The position numbers were made by a program, and so were the translations under genes. Below the pieces are notes generated by a model that saw nothing but the letters and a program-made list of their open reading frames with translations, was not told the origin of the DNA and searched no databases. From Lepraria neglecta (Eukaryota > Ascomycota > Lecanoromycetes > Lecanorales > Stereocaulaceae): a DNA stretch of 64,000 bases. Shown in pieces: positions 30,877-42,792 of this stretch. Each line of letters opens with the position of its first letter. Within the stretch, counting starts at the first letter, position 1. The stretch covers positions 2,604,001 through 2,668,000 of the forward strand of contig CM065648.1 in assembly GCA_033220425.1 (NCBI GenBank), in the 5' to 3' direction.

Positions 30877-31624
30877 GTAGGAGGTAATTTTATAGAGGAT
30901 GATTGAGGCTGTGGTGAGGTGAATTTGGAATTGAAGACGGAGTTGACGGATCATGCAACGACTCAATTTGTATCCGTAGCGCCACTCGGGATGATGACAT
31001 CGCAGCGGGTGCTTGACAGAATGGGGATAGTGTCCGGCAGAGGATTCCTCATCTTCGAGTCTCGGAATCCACAGCAATGCCAAGTCCACAGCAATGCCAA
31101 CAATAGCTTCACGAGCAACGAAAAGGAATACAGTAGAATCATTGAGCATGATTGATTACAAAATAAGTTTGACATGGAAAACATGCTTTGTGGTATCCCT
31201 CTGATGAGTCGTAATGTACATTGAACCCCCCATATCGAGGGAGTGGAAATCTCCTTATCCAGTGGAGAGACTTGACGGTGCCCCCCTGCTTGCCTATCTG
31301 TCTCCCATTGAGACCGAATCACATATTTTACCTCGCTCCTGCATAGCTGTCAAACATTGGCTTTGGCTTAGACGGGCATTGGATCGAGGAAAGTGAGGAA
31401 GGACAGTTTGACTTTCCGAACTCGTTCCAATTGCCTCAAAGTCGTCCAAGGGAACCAGGGAATTTGTACGAAAAACGGACATATTCATTCGCGATGTTCT
31501 TGGTCATGCTGAGTCATACTCATCCGATGACTAGTCCCGATGTTGGGTCGCTTGTATGTCGTAAATCGCTTGGACGTTTCTTGCTGTTAGAATTAATTTG
31601 CACGCTGCTCCAACTCCTGTTCTA
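30877..31624. other. Intergenic; msrB upstream and zds1 3' region
   Basis: About 750 bases. Shadow ORFs on both strands are not supported. No feature recognised. Confidence 0.4.
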
Positions 31625-34566
31625 TTACCACATATCATCATCGCTCGAACGCCCAGGCTCATCAAATTGACTCTGCTGATACTGATAAGGTGAAACTTGC
31701 TGAGGATTGAATCTTGTCTGCTGCTGACGGCGATGGTGGCTTCCATATCCGTGTTGAGGGTGTCCGTTATCGTTTTCCTGGATATGCTGGCTGGCGCGGG
31801 ATTGTGGACGCTGCCTGCTTTCCTGCTCATGATGTCTGCTGTCTTGCTCAGGTTGGTCGTACTCGTAGTCCGTATCCATGAAGCTGCCGGAGTCATGCTG
31901 TACTGGTGCCGCCAGAGTTGGGGCTTGTTGTTGTTGTGATGACGCTGCAGCTTGCGCTTCTTCTTGCTCTTGTTGACGGCGTTGTTGCTGCAACGTGTTA
32001 GCTTATGGCGCGAAAAGCTGCCTAGTCGAGTGGCGCTTACCTCCTGGTACTTTTGATACTGCGAGAACTCCTCAGGTTGGTCCTTTTTCTGCTGCGCCTG
32101 TGCGTTTCGTTGGGCCGCAGATTGAGGAAGCTGTGCCTGAGGATGCATCTGTTGTACTTTGGCAAGATAGGAATACCTATACTTATTAGCCTGGCTACAC
32201 AGCATAAGCGATCGACACTTACATGAAATTACTGAGCAAGACCTGAGAATGCAGCGCGCGACGTGGGTTGGCAAGCTTGATGTGTGCCATGCGATAGATA
32301 GCGCGTTCCTCCAGAATAGAAAATCGTGTCCAATTGTAATCGATGTCGGGCTTCAGTAAGCGTTGTGGTGGTTCAGGCGACAGGTTACGTGAGAAATGCT
32401 TCTTTCCAACAAACTCACGCTCTCCTTTCTTCTTCCCGCCTCCAAACAGCGACGAGATAAAGCCACTCTCCTTTTCTTTCTTAGTTTCACTTCCAGCAGA
32501 CTTACGACTACTCTCTTTCTTGCGTTCTTCCTCTAGCTTGAGGTCACCGCGATCGAGTACCAAGCTCTCCCTACCCCGACTACCTTCCATCGTAGTCTGT
32601 AATAGGTCGAGACGGGTGTTGTCATGAGACTTCTCTACAGGCTTTCCGGATCTGGCTTTCGCTTTCTTTGCCTCCTTAACCTCTTCCGCTTTCCTCTTCT
32701 CCTTCTCTTTCTCTTCATTACCCAGCAGTGATCCCCAGCTCCAGCTCGACTTCCTACTGCCATCAGCTTTCTCTGCGTCGGCCTTCTCTTTGGCCTTTCT
32801 AGCCTCAGCAGACTTCTTGTCTTCGGTCAGAGTGGGTATGAATGACAGGCTGTCTGTGCGGGTGTTATTTCCAGGTAGGGGAGACGGGTGAGAGGTCATA
32901 TCATTGAGCGTTTGATTGCTTTTTACGGTCTGATTTGTTCTTGATTGAGTCCAATTTTGAATTCGGGCATTCGGGGTCCCAGAAGGCGGAGAAGTCGTAT
33001 GGGGAGGTGGTGGTTCGTGTGATGATGATCGTTGAGGTACAAATCCTTGTCTGGAGGTGGGTCTGTCATCTGAAGGTGGGGTTTCGACAATGTGAGGTAT
33101 GCCTTTGCCTAGTGATTCCGGAGTTACGCCGAGTCGACCATTAGAAGCAATTTGAGAGACGAAATGCCTTGGCTGTGGCCCTTGTCTGGGCGGATCTTGG
33201 AGTTCTGTGGATGGGCCGGTTTGTTGATCTTCGTACGAAGAGCCTTGGGACGATCGTGCTTGTGGGGGCATTCCTGCGCGGCGATTAAGCCTGCCGGGTC
33301 TTGAGAAATTTTCGGGCATTTGCTGCGGAGGTTGAATTGGCTCTGTTTGGACTCTGGATAGACTGAGTGCTTCGCCTGCTGGGGTGATCGGTGATGATGG
33401 TGCGTCCTCACTGTCCGTTTCCGCCCTCGCCGCTGCGCGCTTAGAAAATGGACCCCGTTCACCTTTACGCAGGCTTCCCCCTCGTCGATAAGTAGTCCGC
33501 GTAGATCTTCGTAACGAGTTGTTCCCTGGAACTGCTGGCAGAATTGGCATATCCTCGTCTGGTAGCCCGTCTAAACCCTCACCTCCATGCTCCAAACTCA
33601 GCCGTTGCATGATCTTCTCTGGCTCGTTGACCAGAACCTCAAGATCGTGTAAATTAGGAATCCCAGCTTTGAAGCTATCCTCACCAGTCTGCGATTTCCT
33701 CCTGTCCAACCTCTCAGCTCCGTCTACGTAGCCATCTGCGCCGCGTCCGCCTGAATTATCAATTTGTCGTGAGAGCATAGATTTCCTCCTGCGCAGGCTT
33801 CCGCCGCCGCCGCCCGGTGATAGACTGCCATCTGGTGATCGTGTATCTCTCTCATCAGACCTCCTCTTCAAAGATTTAACCTTCTTATCAAGGAACGTCT
33901 TGAACTCCATCGGTGCTAGTTCTGGATGCACGCTTGCTGGTACCCAATACAACCTTGCTGTGTCGTCCGGATCAGTACTATGTGGCGGGGCGCTGGGTAT
34001 ACTGCCGAAACTCGAAGGAAATGAGGGTAAATCTGGATCGCCAGAAGCATTCACATCCATAGACATGCGCCGTAGCGCAGCCAGATTATTGAGCTCCTGA
34101 GCTACAGCATTTGGGTTGGATTCATAGTCAATGTCATTAAGGGGAAATTGAGAATTTGCCGTCTCAGAGTTCGAGCGATGTATCGAATTGCGGGGCGAGA
34201 GCTGGCTTCCCTCGCCATCACCCGAGTTACTCCTGCTAGGCATGTTCACACCTCCTCCTCCATTGACGAGTGTAGGTGCTCTTTCGCTAGAAATATTGCG
34301 GACTAGAGAGTTTCTTGCGTTCCTCAAAGACTGTGGGGGCGATGGTCCAGCCCGTGAGGCTTGCCGCGGCCGTGAATCGGAGTTGGCTGAATTTGGTGGG
34401 GAGGATGGAGCGAAACTTAGAGGCCTAGAGTCCCGTTTCCCATATTGGTGATCCCCATACATATCCCCAATCGCTTCGGTTACGTGGTGGTTGTCGTCAC
34501 TTATGGACAACTGGGGCACATGCCCTCTTCTATTAACGGCATGGCTTCCACCGAATTGGTAATTCC
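31625..34566 (-). CDS. Zds1-type protein (PP2A/polarity regulator); 5' end unresolved
   Basis: Model complement(join(31625..31987, 32041..32176, 32223..~34566)), about 950 aa. The conserved N-terminal block is LYWVPASVHPELAPMEFKTF followed by LDKKVKSLKRR (near 33880-33950). The C-terminal Zds domain is RFSILEERAIYRMAHIKLAN then PRRALHSQVLLSNFMYSYLA, spliced across 32222/32177. Between them is a long Ser/Arg-rich region with charged Lys/Glu runs, and after it a Gln-rich tail. Yeast Zds1/2 bind and localise PP2A-Cdc55 and act in polarity and mitotic entry. The frame is open upstream to about 34566 (NYQFGGSHAVNRRGHVPQLS), where an acceptor (CTACACAG) is plausible, but I could not place the first exon with its ATG. 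Confidence 0.8.
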
Positions 34567-35192
34567 TGGAGGATGTCTGTGTAGAAGATACAAGGTAAGC
34601 TTAGCGATCTATACAATAACGGTGTCGCTGCCTTGAAGCAACGGCTTTCAGATGTCACCAATGGTAGTTCCACTAGATTTGCTTTAAGCCACCGCATAAT
34701 GCCCAGACTTTATGCGGTGAACAATGCAAGGGCTTTGTGCCCGCAGAACGGGACAGTGGGACAGGGACAAGCATACCTGCATAATGAGAGTCCAAGAATG
34801 CGAAATGCCGGCAGCTTTAAGGGTGGAGCCAGCCGGGCGAAGAATCAGATAGCAGTTAAATCAATACAAATATTCATTGGGTGTCATGATAATAATACAG
34901 GTGTCCAAGCAGGGAATGTAGTAACATGCAGTGCGCAGTCTGCCCTTCCTTGAACAATGGAACTGGTGGACCAATACATTGATCGTCCCGCATCGGACTC
35001 CGGCTATACAGTTTATCCGGGTCTATACTGGGATGTCACAAGCACAGATAAATATTTTTTAGATGATGCTATGCTTGATATTGCTACATGCTTCATCAAT
35101 ACGTAAAGAAGCTAACCATAATATACTCGTGAAGGCATCTTCAAAACGCTCGCAGATACCTCCCATTCTGCCATGGTCTTTATCATAGTGTC
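34567..35192. other. Intergenic; zds1 5' exon/promoter and slm1 3' region
   Basis: Probably contains the unplaced first exon of the Zds gene. The plus-strand ORF 34633-34953 has no recognisable features. Confidence 0.35.
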
Positions 35193-36830
35193 TCAGTATT
35201 GACCTGGTGCTCTGTCGAGGCCTGAGGTCGGACCAGCCCCAGCTGCCGGGCTTAGTCCTACGCCAGCGCTGATAGGAGTATTCATGTGCTGCTGACCCAC
35301 TCCCCTAGCCGAAGCTGGCGCCGTTCCTGAACTCGGGCCTGGTGTCACCACAGACCCTTGATATCCAGTATGAGGCAAGTTCTGAGTCTGCACTGGCGCG
35401 GGCTGCTTGCCATCCTGGTATTGAGGCGGTGCAGATTGTCCAGACACATTCCTGCTTTCCACTGGGCTTGTAGGCGTAGAGCCCGAGAAGCTGCCCTCAC
35501 TAGCTGCTTCTCGAATGATGTTGTACCACTTCTCGGCATCGCCAGACGTGTGAGCTTTGAAGGAGAGCTCATGGCTCATGGCCATAGCAGACCCAACTTT
35601 GCCTTTCGAAGTATCTTTGCCTTTGATGGTGAATTTCTCGCCATTGACACTACCTACGAGGCAGTCTGGTAGATAAAGTGATAGCTCTGGAGTAGGCTCC
35701 CTCTTGATGTCGTCGTCATCTTTGAACTCATGCAAGTATTTGCTACGAGTGATGACATAGTAGTACGTACTGTAGCCTTTGAGTGCGGCACGAGATTTCT
35801 GCTCCAGCGTACCAGAAATGAGAGGTTGAGTGGATATGTGGTCTTGGTTGGGGAATGTGATATGAGAAGCAGTCCGCTGAGGCACAGATGGGTCGATCAA
35901 GGTATTGTTGTTGCGTTGGACAAAGCCCTTCCATTCGAAATCCTTCGGTATACGCTGTGTAGTTTCAATCATGTTTGCGTACATAGCCTTTTGACGTTCG
36001 CTCTGCCCGCCAACGCACTGTAGGAACTGGGACATGGTCATTTGGATAGTTTCAATAATGTGACCTTCGAATTGTAGGAATGAGTCCTGAACGGCGAGCA
36101 GATCCTGACGATTATTGTTCTCCTCAAGCACCTGCTTGTGTAGTCGGTGGTTCACGAGTCTCTGAAGGATGTACGGATCGTTGTTGGGCTCGATCTTCCC
36201 TGAAGACGACGAGAATTTGGCGGTGTGTTGCCCGAGAAGCTCAATGTTCTTTTGGGTATTATTTCTAGCCTTATTGACTTCTTTTGAACCTTTGACAGCG
36301 CCCTTATTCAACTCCTTGGTCTTGTTCTTGATCTCGGCATGTAGACGTCCAAGGATCGGAAGGACTTGGCCTTTGAGTTGCTTTTCTGTCTCGATATGGG
36401 ATGCAGCAATGCCCTGGATTTAAAATCAACAATCATAACCACGCCTGGAAGAATGTGCACTGACCTGTGTGTTGGATCGTATATTCTCAAATAGCCCTGC
36501 AATACCACCCAAGTTCTGATCGAAATGATGCCCCTCCTTCAATGGGCTGGACACGGTCTTCAAGACTTTCTCATACTCCTTAGCATGAACCTTCTGCACC
36601 TTCTCCGTCTCGGAGATGTAGTTCTCCAGATATCCGCACGCATGCTTATAGGCTTGCAGCCGCTCGAGTAGTAGGCTAGAGGTCTGCACGTATAACTATC
36701 AGATACGTTGTAGAACATAGAAGGGTTCGCAGGTACGTACGTCGCTGGGGTCAGTATTGGGGACAGCCTCGTCATCGGAAAGGGAGTTGTTGGTGCCTCT
36801 ATGGGGCAAGCTCTGCTGACCAGAAACCAT
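35193..36830 (-). CDS. slm1: Slm1/Slm2-like PH-domain protein, 509 aa
   Basis: Model complement(join(35193..36413, 36465..36683, 36741..36830)), all phase 0. Residues about 30-290 are helical and F-BAR-like (LLLERLQAYKHACGYLENYI, GIAASHIETEKQLKGQVLPI, FLQFEGHIIETIQMTMSQFL). The PH domain (about 320-430) has ISGTLEQKSRAALKGYSTYY, YVITRSKYLHEF, LPDCLVG, KFTIKGKD and AEKWYNIIREA. A Pro/Gln/Gly-rich tail follows. Slm proteins bind PI(4,5)P2 at the plasma membrane, are TORC2 effectors, and act in actin organisation and eisosome/MCC function. Confidence 0.9.
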
Positions 36831-37346
36831 GGTTGCGAGTTACTTGAATAAGGCTGTGGAGGAATTGTGGCTCGAACGTTTGTGATTAGACAACTTGATA
36901 TTGGGATTGTTGCCCTTCTAGTGGGATGGGCTAACTATAACTTCAAATCTAAAGTATTGTACATATACGGTTGGAAGGGTCTTAAACCTGGGAAGGAACG
37001 ACGTCAACGTGCATAGCCAAGGGTCTCGATCGCGCCGAGCCAGCCACTCGAGTCAACGCTATTCAAACCAAACTTACTTCTCTATTCTATTCCTGCCATC
37101 ACAAGCACACAGTAGTCGCTTCATAAAAGACATCTTCCCATTTTTGGTATATCCAGCCCAATGCCGAGAGGAACATGGCCGCCCAAACACCTCTCGCTAT
37201 GCAATCCCCTGGGCTTTCGCTGAAATGTCACAAGAAAAATATATACAAACATGTGAGTGAATGACAAGGTTCGGAGGCATCCTAGTAGCCTGCAGCTGTC
37301 CTTCTGACTCTCCAAGTGCGTTAAACATGGAGGTGCCGTTTAAGTC
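36831..37346. other. Intergenic; slm1 promoter
   Basis: 516 bases upstream of slm1 and downstream of the CreD gene. No feature recognised. Confidence 0.4.
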
Positions 37347-39289
37347 TCATGACCCTCTATTTGTTCGATTAACTTGAATTTGGCTCAGCGGTTGCGGCAT
37401 GGACGGTCTGGCTACAGGCGTACGAGTAGCGGTCTGATAAGTCGGTAGACCGTCATTTATTGGCGTTCTTGTTTGTGACTGAAGTGCTGCTGTATAGCTG
37501 GGCACTTTCGCCAGGCTCTCGGCGCTATATTCAATATGTTGGGGTGTCACTGGGCCTGATGTAATACCATCCTCTTCCGATACTCTTCGCGAGGCTGGGT
37601 CACTGTTGCTGGGGCTGTGTTGTTGCCCAAAGTAACTGCCATTAGGTAGAGAATTTTGCCGGCTGCCGTTTTCATCTAGCCTTGTGCCTTCAATCGAGCT
37701 GTTGTCATTTACGCCATCCCCTGAACTGGAAAGTTGCGATCGTTCGAGCTGTCGGTCAGGTACAAGTCGGTTGGAACCAGCCACATCTAGATTGCTTAGT
37801 CGAGTTTGCAGCACATTCGCTGCGAAAGCACTTGAGGCCACTCCATCCAATGATACCAGGTTCTCCGTTGAAACGCTGCGACTCCGTGATTGGAATGGGG
37901 TACCCACACCGCTGGCTCCTCCAGCAGGCGTTATGTAACCACTAGGGTCTATATCGCTATAGAGCTGGTCGAATTGATGCTCGCCGTATTGTGGAGGTGT
38001 GAGATCATCTATGGCGGCAGCCGCATCTATACTATGCGAACCTCGGTTGACCATGTTATTATCATCGTCAATTGGCATATTTGGAGAAATGAAGAGGAAC
38101 ACGGGAAGCGTGGCATGGAGCTGGTTCTTGTCAGCGAAGGGTCCATTGAAGCTTGCTCTCAATTGTACTAACCTCAGAAACATGGCCATCTGGATTATGC
38201 ATCTGGATGTTGAAAGTCAAGCTATGTCGAACCTTGATCCCAAGGGCATCAACAGTCTGTATACAATTCTTCAAGCTTTGGGGTAATCGAAGATTTCTAG
38301 AAAACACGTAGCCCTCTTGTCCGTCAATGTCCTCGGTCTCCGCATCATCGGGCAAGCGGTGTTCATCCTGTACAATCATTCGAATGATCTGTCTGCTTTT
38401 GCTGGGAGCCCGCGATCCTTTAATGGTAATCTCCTGCTTCTCATTTAATTCTGTTTTGATCTTCCCAATTTTCAGTCCCTTGAGGAGCGGTATTAATCTG
38501 AAGTCGACTTGGAGGTTTGTGCCAAATATCACAGCCTTCGTTGGTGTGCTGAGAGAGTAATCAATCTTGTCTGGCCACACATTATCAATGGACTAATGGA
38601 TGTCAGTTTCTGGCCAGAATTCTCCCTAAACTTAGACGACTTACCATAGCATGGGCAAGTTCCAGAGAGGCGGTGTCGAGAGTTCTTATGATGCGAACTT
38701 GTTTGCGAGCCACAAAGTTCTGCGCCAGTATGTTTCTTTCTATTGTGGCCTTCATCCGGTATATAATGTAGGTATCCGTAAGGCCCTCGACGCTCTCTGG
38801 AGTTTTTCCTGGTACAATCATGTTGAAAGGGTATTCGTAGTTTCCAGCAGGCAGAGTTTCAGAATACCGCTTGCACTTGTTGGTGAAGTCCCAAGTCTTC
38901 CGCAAGAATTCATCCTGCTCCTTGAAAGAATTGGCTCCGGAAGCGCCGGTTTGGTACCATCTGCGATTCTGGTTAGCACCCCATCTATGCCGGTTCGATA
39001 CGTTCCTCACTAACCCAAGTTTCCGCTCGCCGGTGAATCGTAGCCTTATCCCTTGTATACGTAGCGGTTCCGAGAGGCAGAGGACAAGGGTTCCCTTGAG
39101 GACAACGCTGGAGGCTTCATCTTCGGTGCCTCGGAGGATTAGGTTGCTTTCGTCGAGCCTGAGCGAGAGATGTAATTAGTACATGATCTTTTGGTATAGC
39201 GACCTATCAGCTGGAGAGACTCACCTAATCTCAAAGTATTTGACACTACTTGTCTCCCTGCTACTGCTTCCAAAAAAGTTGCGTGCCAT
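37347..39289 (-). CDS. creD: CreD-like alpha-arrestin (ubiquitin-ligase adaptor), 590 aa
   Basis: Model complement(join(37347..38120, 38173..38592, 38645..39158, 39225..39289)). Starts MARNFFGSSSRETSSVKYFE followed by IRLDESNLILRG. Arrestin-N features are LVLCLSEPLRIQGIRLRFTG and LPAGNYEYPF; arrestin-C features are YSLSTPTKAVIFGTNLQVDF and FISPNMPIDDDNN. A PPxY motif (TPPQYGEHQFDQLYSDID) lies in the tail for binding the WW domains of a Nedd4/Rsp5-type (HulA) ligase. In Aspergillus, CreD opposes the CreB/CreC deubiquitinase in carbon catabolite control and transporter turnover. Length matches CreD (about 590-600 aa). The candidate intron after LRFTGERKLG was left unspliced because read-through keeps the frame. 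Confidence 0.88.
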
Positions 39290-40231
39290 CGGCTACTTCG
39301 GATCTGCTCTCAATTAGGCCTTTTCTTCAGGTAATGACAATAGAAGATAGAAGGGCAGCGAGGAGCTCGCCCCCACTCCATTTCCGCACGGCAAAAGTAC
39401 AAGCAAAATCAGGAGAAATAAGACGGAGATCCTACCAACGAGAGATATGCGCTGAAGGAATGGTGGAATCTGTCGGTCGACAACCTTGCAGCAGCGGGTT
39501 AGATTGCGCGCGCCGGCAGCAAGAAGGAAAAACGTCGCCGAGGATGAAGAGAAGGAGAGATCGAGAGATTAGAAGATGTAAGTGTAAAATTGGCCTCAGT
39601 GAGTGTATTGAATGCTCAGTGAAGGGTACATAGAAGCTTCAATCCCAGCCAGCAAGGAAAAGTTTGGAGTCGTAGTTAGATTGATGGCTTCATGACAGAA
39701 CAAAGAAGTCGCAAGCGGCAAGGCCAACCTTCAGTCAGCCGGTGCGGCTGCCCTAGCCCAGACATAACAGATTTCGTCATCTAAGGTATCCTTATCTCTT
39801 GGTTGGTTGTCTCAAACCATCATCGGTTTGAAAAACTTCAAAAAAATGAGTGAAAATTTGGGTGGGAATAAGATGGCACGATTTCATTCGTCAGATCAGG
39901 CCGGTAGATTTTTCACCTCCGGTCCTCCGAAATGCGGCCGCAGGAAAGGCTTGGCGAGCGCCTCGTTGATGGCAAATGGATAGATATCTTTTACGCTGGA
40001 CCCGCTACAAACCGAAATATTGAGTTTGTGAGTCACCTCGCATAGCCAGTGGCTGGGTGAGATACCAAATCACCAATACGAAGGCAAAATGTGGGCTTAA
40101 TGGGCTCATTTTGACTGCTTTTCTACATTTTCTGTTGATGTTGAGCATAAGCTATGTATATGAATACGGTCCTGCATGCCTCAGTCTAGGCGATTACCAG
40201 TTGCTCGTCCTCTTCATCTTCTCATTCTGGA
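39290..40231. other. Intergenic; creD upstream region with one short plus-strand ORF
   Basis: Within 942 bases, a plus-strand ORF at 39932-40045 (MRPQERLGERLVDGKWIDIF...) looks protein-like and ends near a GTGAGT donor at 40028. It could be the first exon of an unrecognised small gene whose later exons I cannot place. The plus ORF 40057-40239 is hydrophobic but overlaps the GLO1 3' end. Confidence 0.3.
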
Positions 40232-41373
40232 TCACCTAAAGCCAATCTGTCAGTCAAGCAATCCCAGGGAAAAGGTGTAAAGAACTCATACCTCGATCCA
40301 GTAATTATCAGGGTCCAGGACGAAGGCAATATTCTTCATCCTCCCATCAGTGAGGCGCTTCTTCCAGTTTACACCCTTCTCATCGAATCGTTTGCAGGCC
40401 GCGTCTAAGTCATCGACCGAGATGCAAATATGGCCAAACCCCTGAGGCTCGTCGTTACCATTGTGATATTTGAAATCAGCGTCTTTCTCGGTGCCATAGT
40501 TCCAGGTCAACTCAAGGATACCCTCGCGCTCCGCAGTGGGGTTGACGCCGTTGGATGATTCCTTTGGTACGGGGTTATCACCAGGATAGCCAAGGAAGTA
40601 CAGGTTGAATCCAGCGGATGATTGTTCGGAGGTACGGAAGAGAGTCATGCCCATAACGTCCTGATAGAATTTCAAGGACGTCTCATTGTCTTTGACTCGG
40701 ATCATGCTATGGTTCTGGATTATCGTCAGCAATCAGGATAGTTTGGGCTAGACCCGGAACGCGTACAAATCGGTAAGATCCCGGGTCTGTCTCTTTAATA
40801 TTCTCGGTTTTCTCGACCGGGTTGAATGCAATGATCTCAACCCAATACCCATCCGGGTCCAGGGCAAAGGCGATGCTTCGCATCCTTCCATCGGTCAATT
40901 TCTTCTGGAACTTGTATCCCGCATCTTCAATCCTCTGACAGGCAGCTTGAATGTGGTCTACGCTGACGCAGATATGCCCAAAGCCTTTGCTGGGTTCGGA
41001 GTTGCCGTTAGCGATCTTGAAGCTATCATCCTTTTCAGTGCCATAGTTGTGAGTAAGCTCCAAGACGCCTTGACGACCAGTCCAGTGTTCACCAGCAGCC
41101 CGGCTGTTTGGTGAGTCGTAGGCAAGAAAGTACAAATCGAACTTGGCGTCGGGATTCTCGATTTTATTGATCTGTTTCATGCCCAGGAGCTCGTAGTATT
41201 TGACTGAAAGAAATCAGAAAAAGAAAATAAATCTGAAGATAGAAGTATTTACTGGATCGTTGTGGGTCCTTCACACGAAGCATCGTGTCTGGAGATTGGT
41301 GAGGTTTGCCATGGGAGGCTCTAGCGGCAGACACTTACGATTCAGAGCATACTTCTTCGGATCGGTAGCCATG
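40232..41373 (-). CDS. glo1: Lactoylglutathione lyase (glyoxalase I), two-domain
   Basis: Exons on the minus strand are 41339-41373, 41253-41288, 40767-41203, 40292-40714 and 40232-40246. Two tandem glyoxalase (VOC) domains are clear: ELTHNYGTEKDDSFKIANGN, GFGHICVSVDHIQAACQRIE and FALDPDGYWVEII in the first; TMLRVKD/HSMIRVKD starts; ELTWNYGTEKDADFKYHNGN, GFGHICISVDDLDAACKRF and FVLDPDNYWIEIGFR in the second. Metal-ligand Glu/His positions are present. The enzyme converts the methylglyoxal-glutathione hemithioacetal to lactoylglutathione in the cytosol. Exon 1 (MATDPKKYALN) to exon 2 (HTMLRVKDPQRS) does not join in phase with the obvious GTAAGT donor: one extra T. The last exon is only 15 bases. 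Confidence 0.88.
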
Positions 41374-42075
41374 GCTGCGTAGGATCGATAGACTATGTTT
41401 AAGGATCAATAAACTGCAGCTTATCGACGTCAAGATCGTACGTACGTGGACTGATGAAATGTGTTTGTGCAATCGGCAGGCTTCCGTGTTGACGTAGTAG
41501 ATTTCGGAAAGCAAACATAAGTATCCTCGGATTTCAATTGAGGATTGATGTTGTTCGAAATATCCTCCAAAGTCAGCACAATGACGAGCCTATGACGTGG
41601 AGCCTTGAGTCCGGGAGGAGTAAATTAAGGGTTAGAGAACGGTCGATTTATCCATGCATGCATAAATTATGCATACAACCTCCACTCCATGCGATAGAAA
41701 TCAACTGCACTAGATTCTGTACTCCATCTTACGCAGTATCAGTTGGATTAGTATACATTGTTCCGGAGCATATGTAGTCAAATCGCGAGATCATTTATGT
41801 GCGACATGCGGGAATTTGTCCTCCAATATTGCTTTTTTAAAGGTTGATGATTTTCACTGTTCACATTCTCTCACTTGTACACAGATTTTTGAAGCCACCA
41901 TCGGGCGCCGGTGAACATCTCAGTTGCTGTTGTATAGTCTTAAATCTTCAAAAATAATGTCTTAAAGCGGCCGGCAGCCTATACGATCCGCCACTTTGTA
42001 AGTCAGCGCCCCTTCAAGTTCACCGGTTTCTAATACATTAACCTTCTAAATACACCATCTCACCGGCTAACAACC
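41374..42075. other. Intergenic; divergent region between glo1 and the microexon gene
   Basis: About 700 bases, no supported gene. Contains the glo1 promoter. An ORF at 41538-41777 has no features. Confidence 0.35.
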
Positions 42076-42609
42076 ATGGCATCCAGCCGGGAAAAAGCAG
42101 GTAGTAAGTCACGATGTCTCTATTGCGTGGGATACATCCCCAGAAAGAGGTGTTCTGCTTGACTTTTGAGAGCTCGAAAGGCGAAGAACTCAGGCTGAAT
42201 TCCTTGTGACAGGCACTCCGCCAGCTCGAAGTAAGTCCACAAGTGTCCACTGCATGGGAAATTGCCCCGACACAATAGTGATCTCTACTCAACGCACTCG
42301 AGCAAAAGCAAGAAATTCAGGCTAACTTCCCATGTGGCAGGCAGCTCCCAGCTCGAAGTAAGTCAAATCCTGTCCATCTCATTGGGCGTTGCCCCAAGAA
42401 AACGGCAATGCGAACTTGACTCACCCAAGCAAATGCGGAACCTTCAGGCTAATCCCTATTGTAACAGGCGACGCCTCAGTCCAGACGGCCTTCAGAATCG
42501 GCCAATTGCAAGCTGAAAGTACGTCAAAAAGCGCTATTTTCTGTTCTATCACTCCATAAACCTTGCAATTCAGACGGCTTGTTACCCTGCGACACAGGCG
42601 TTTGATTGA
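42076..42609 (+). CDS. Candidate 49-aa gene made of microexons, function unknown
   Basis: Proposed model join(42076..42103, 42213..42230, 42341..42357, 42468..42518, 42574..42609). The start context is CAACCATGGC. Every intron has a consensus donor (GTAAGT three times, then GTACGT) and a CAG acceptor, and all phases close to give 49 codons and a TGA. Exons 2 and 3 are 18 and 17 bases and encode TPPAR and SSQLE-like segments. The product is Ser/Pro/Arg-rich at first and ends TACYPATQAFD; I do not recognise it. Introns 1-3 are 109, 110 and 110 bases and are visibly similar to each other. It is inferred from splice signals alone and could be a decoy produced by tandem repeats, or a non-coding spliced transcript. 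Confidence 0.4.
42104..42467 (+). repeat. Three mutually similar intron-sized units (109-110 bases)
   Basis: 42104-42212, 42231-42340 and 42358-42467 share GTAAGTC at the start, a TGTC/ATGGG/TTGCCCC middle (clear in units 2 and 3), and TTCAGGCTAAYTCC...ACAG or GCAG at the end. They are separated by short similar segments ending CAGCTCGAA. Identity looks like 50-65% by eye. Confidence 0.65.
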
Positions 42610-42792
42610 GGATTAGGCCCAACAACTGTGCAATCTTCACTTCTCCTCACGTGACTTCGTGGCACTTGACTTGGGCTGACTCCCAAAAAAGCAACCACTA
42701 GCAACGCAGCAACCCAATCTATATTGACAGAACAGTACACCGCGATCACACCCATCAATTCCCCCAGTGTATATCAACCACAGTGTTCCAGC

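Noticed and set aside
30361-31149. Long minus-strand ORF upstream of MsrB taken as one 262-aa protein
   Set aside because: The MsrB start with a targeting peptide at 30876 and a canonical intron explain the coding part; the upstream extension is untranslated.
42038-42292. Minus-strand 84-aa ORF across the microexon gene
   Set aside because: It covers repeat introns on the opposite strand and has no features; the plus-strand splice signals are stronger.
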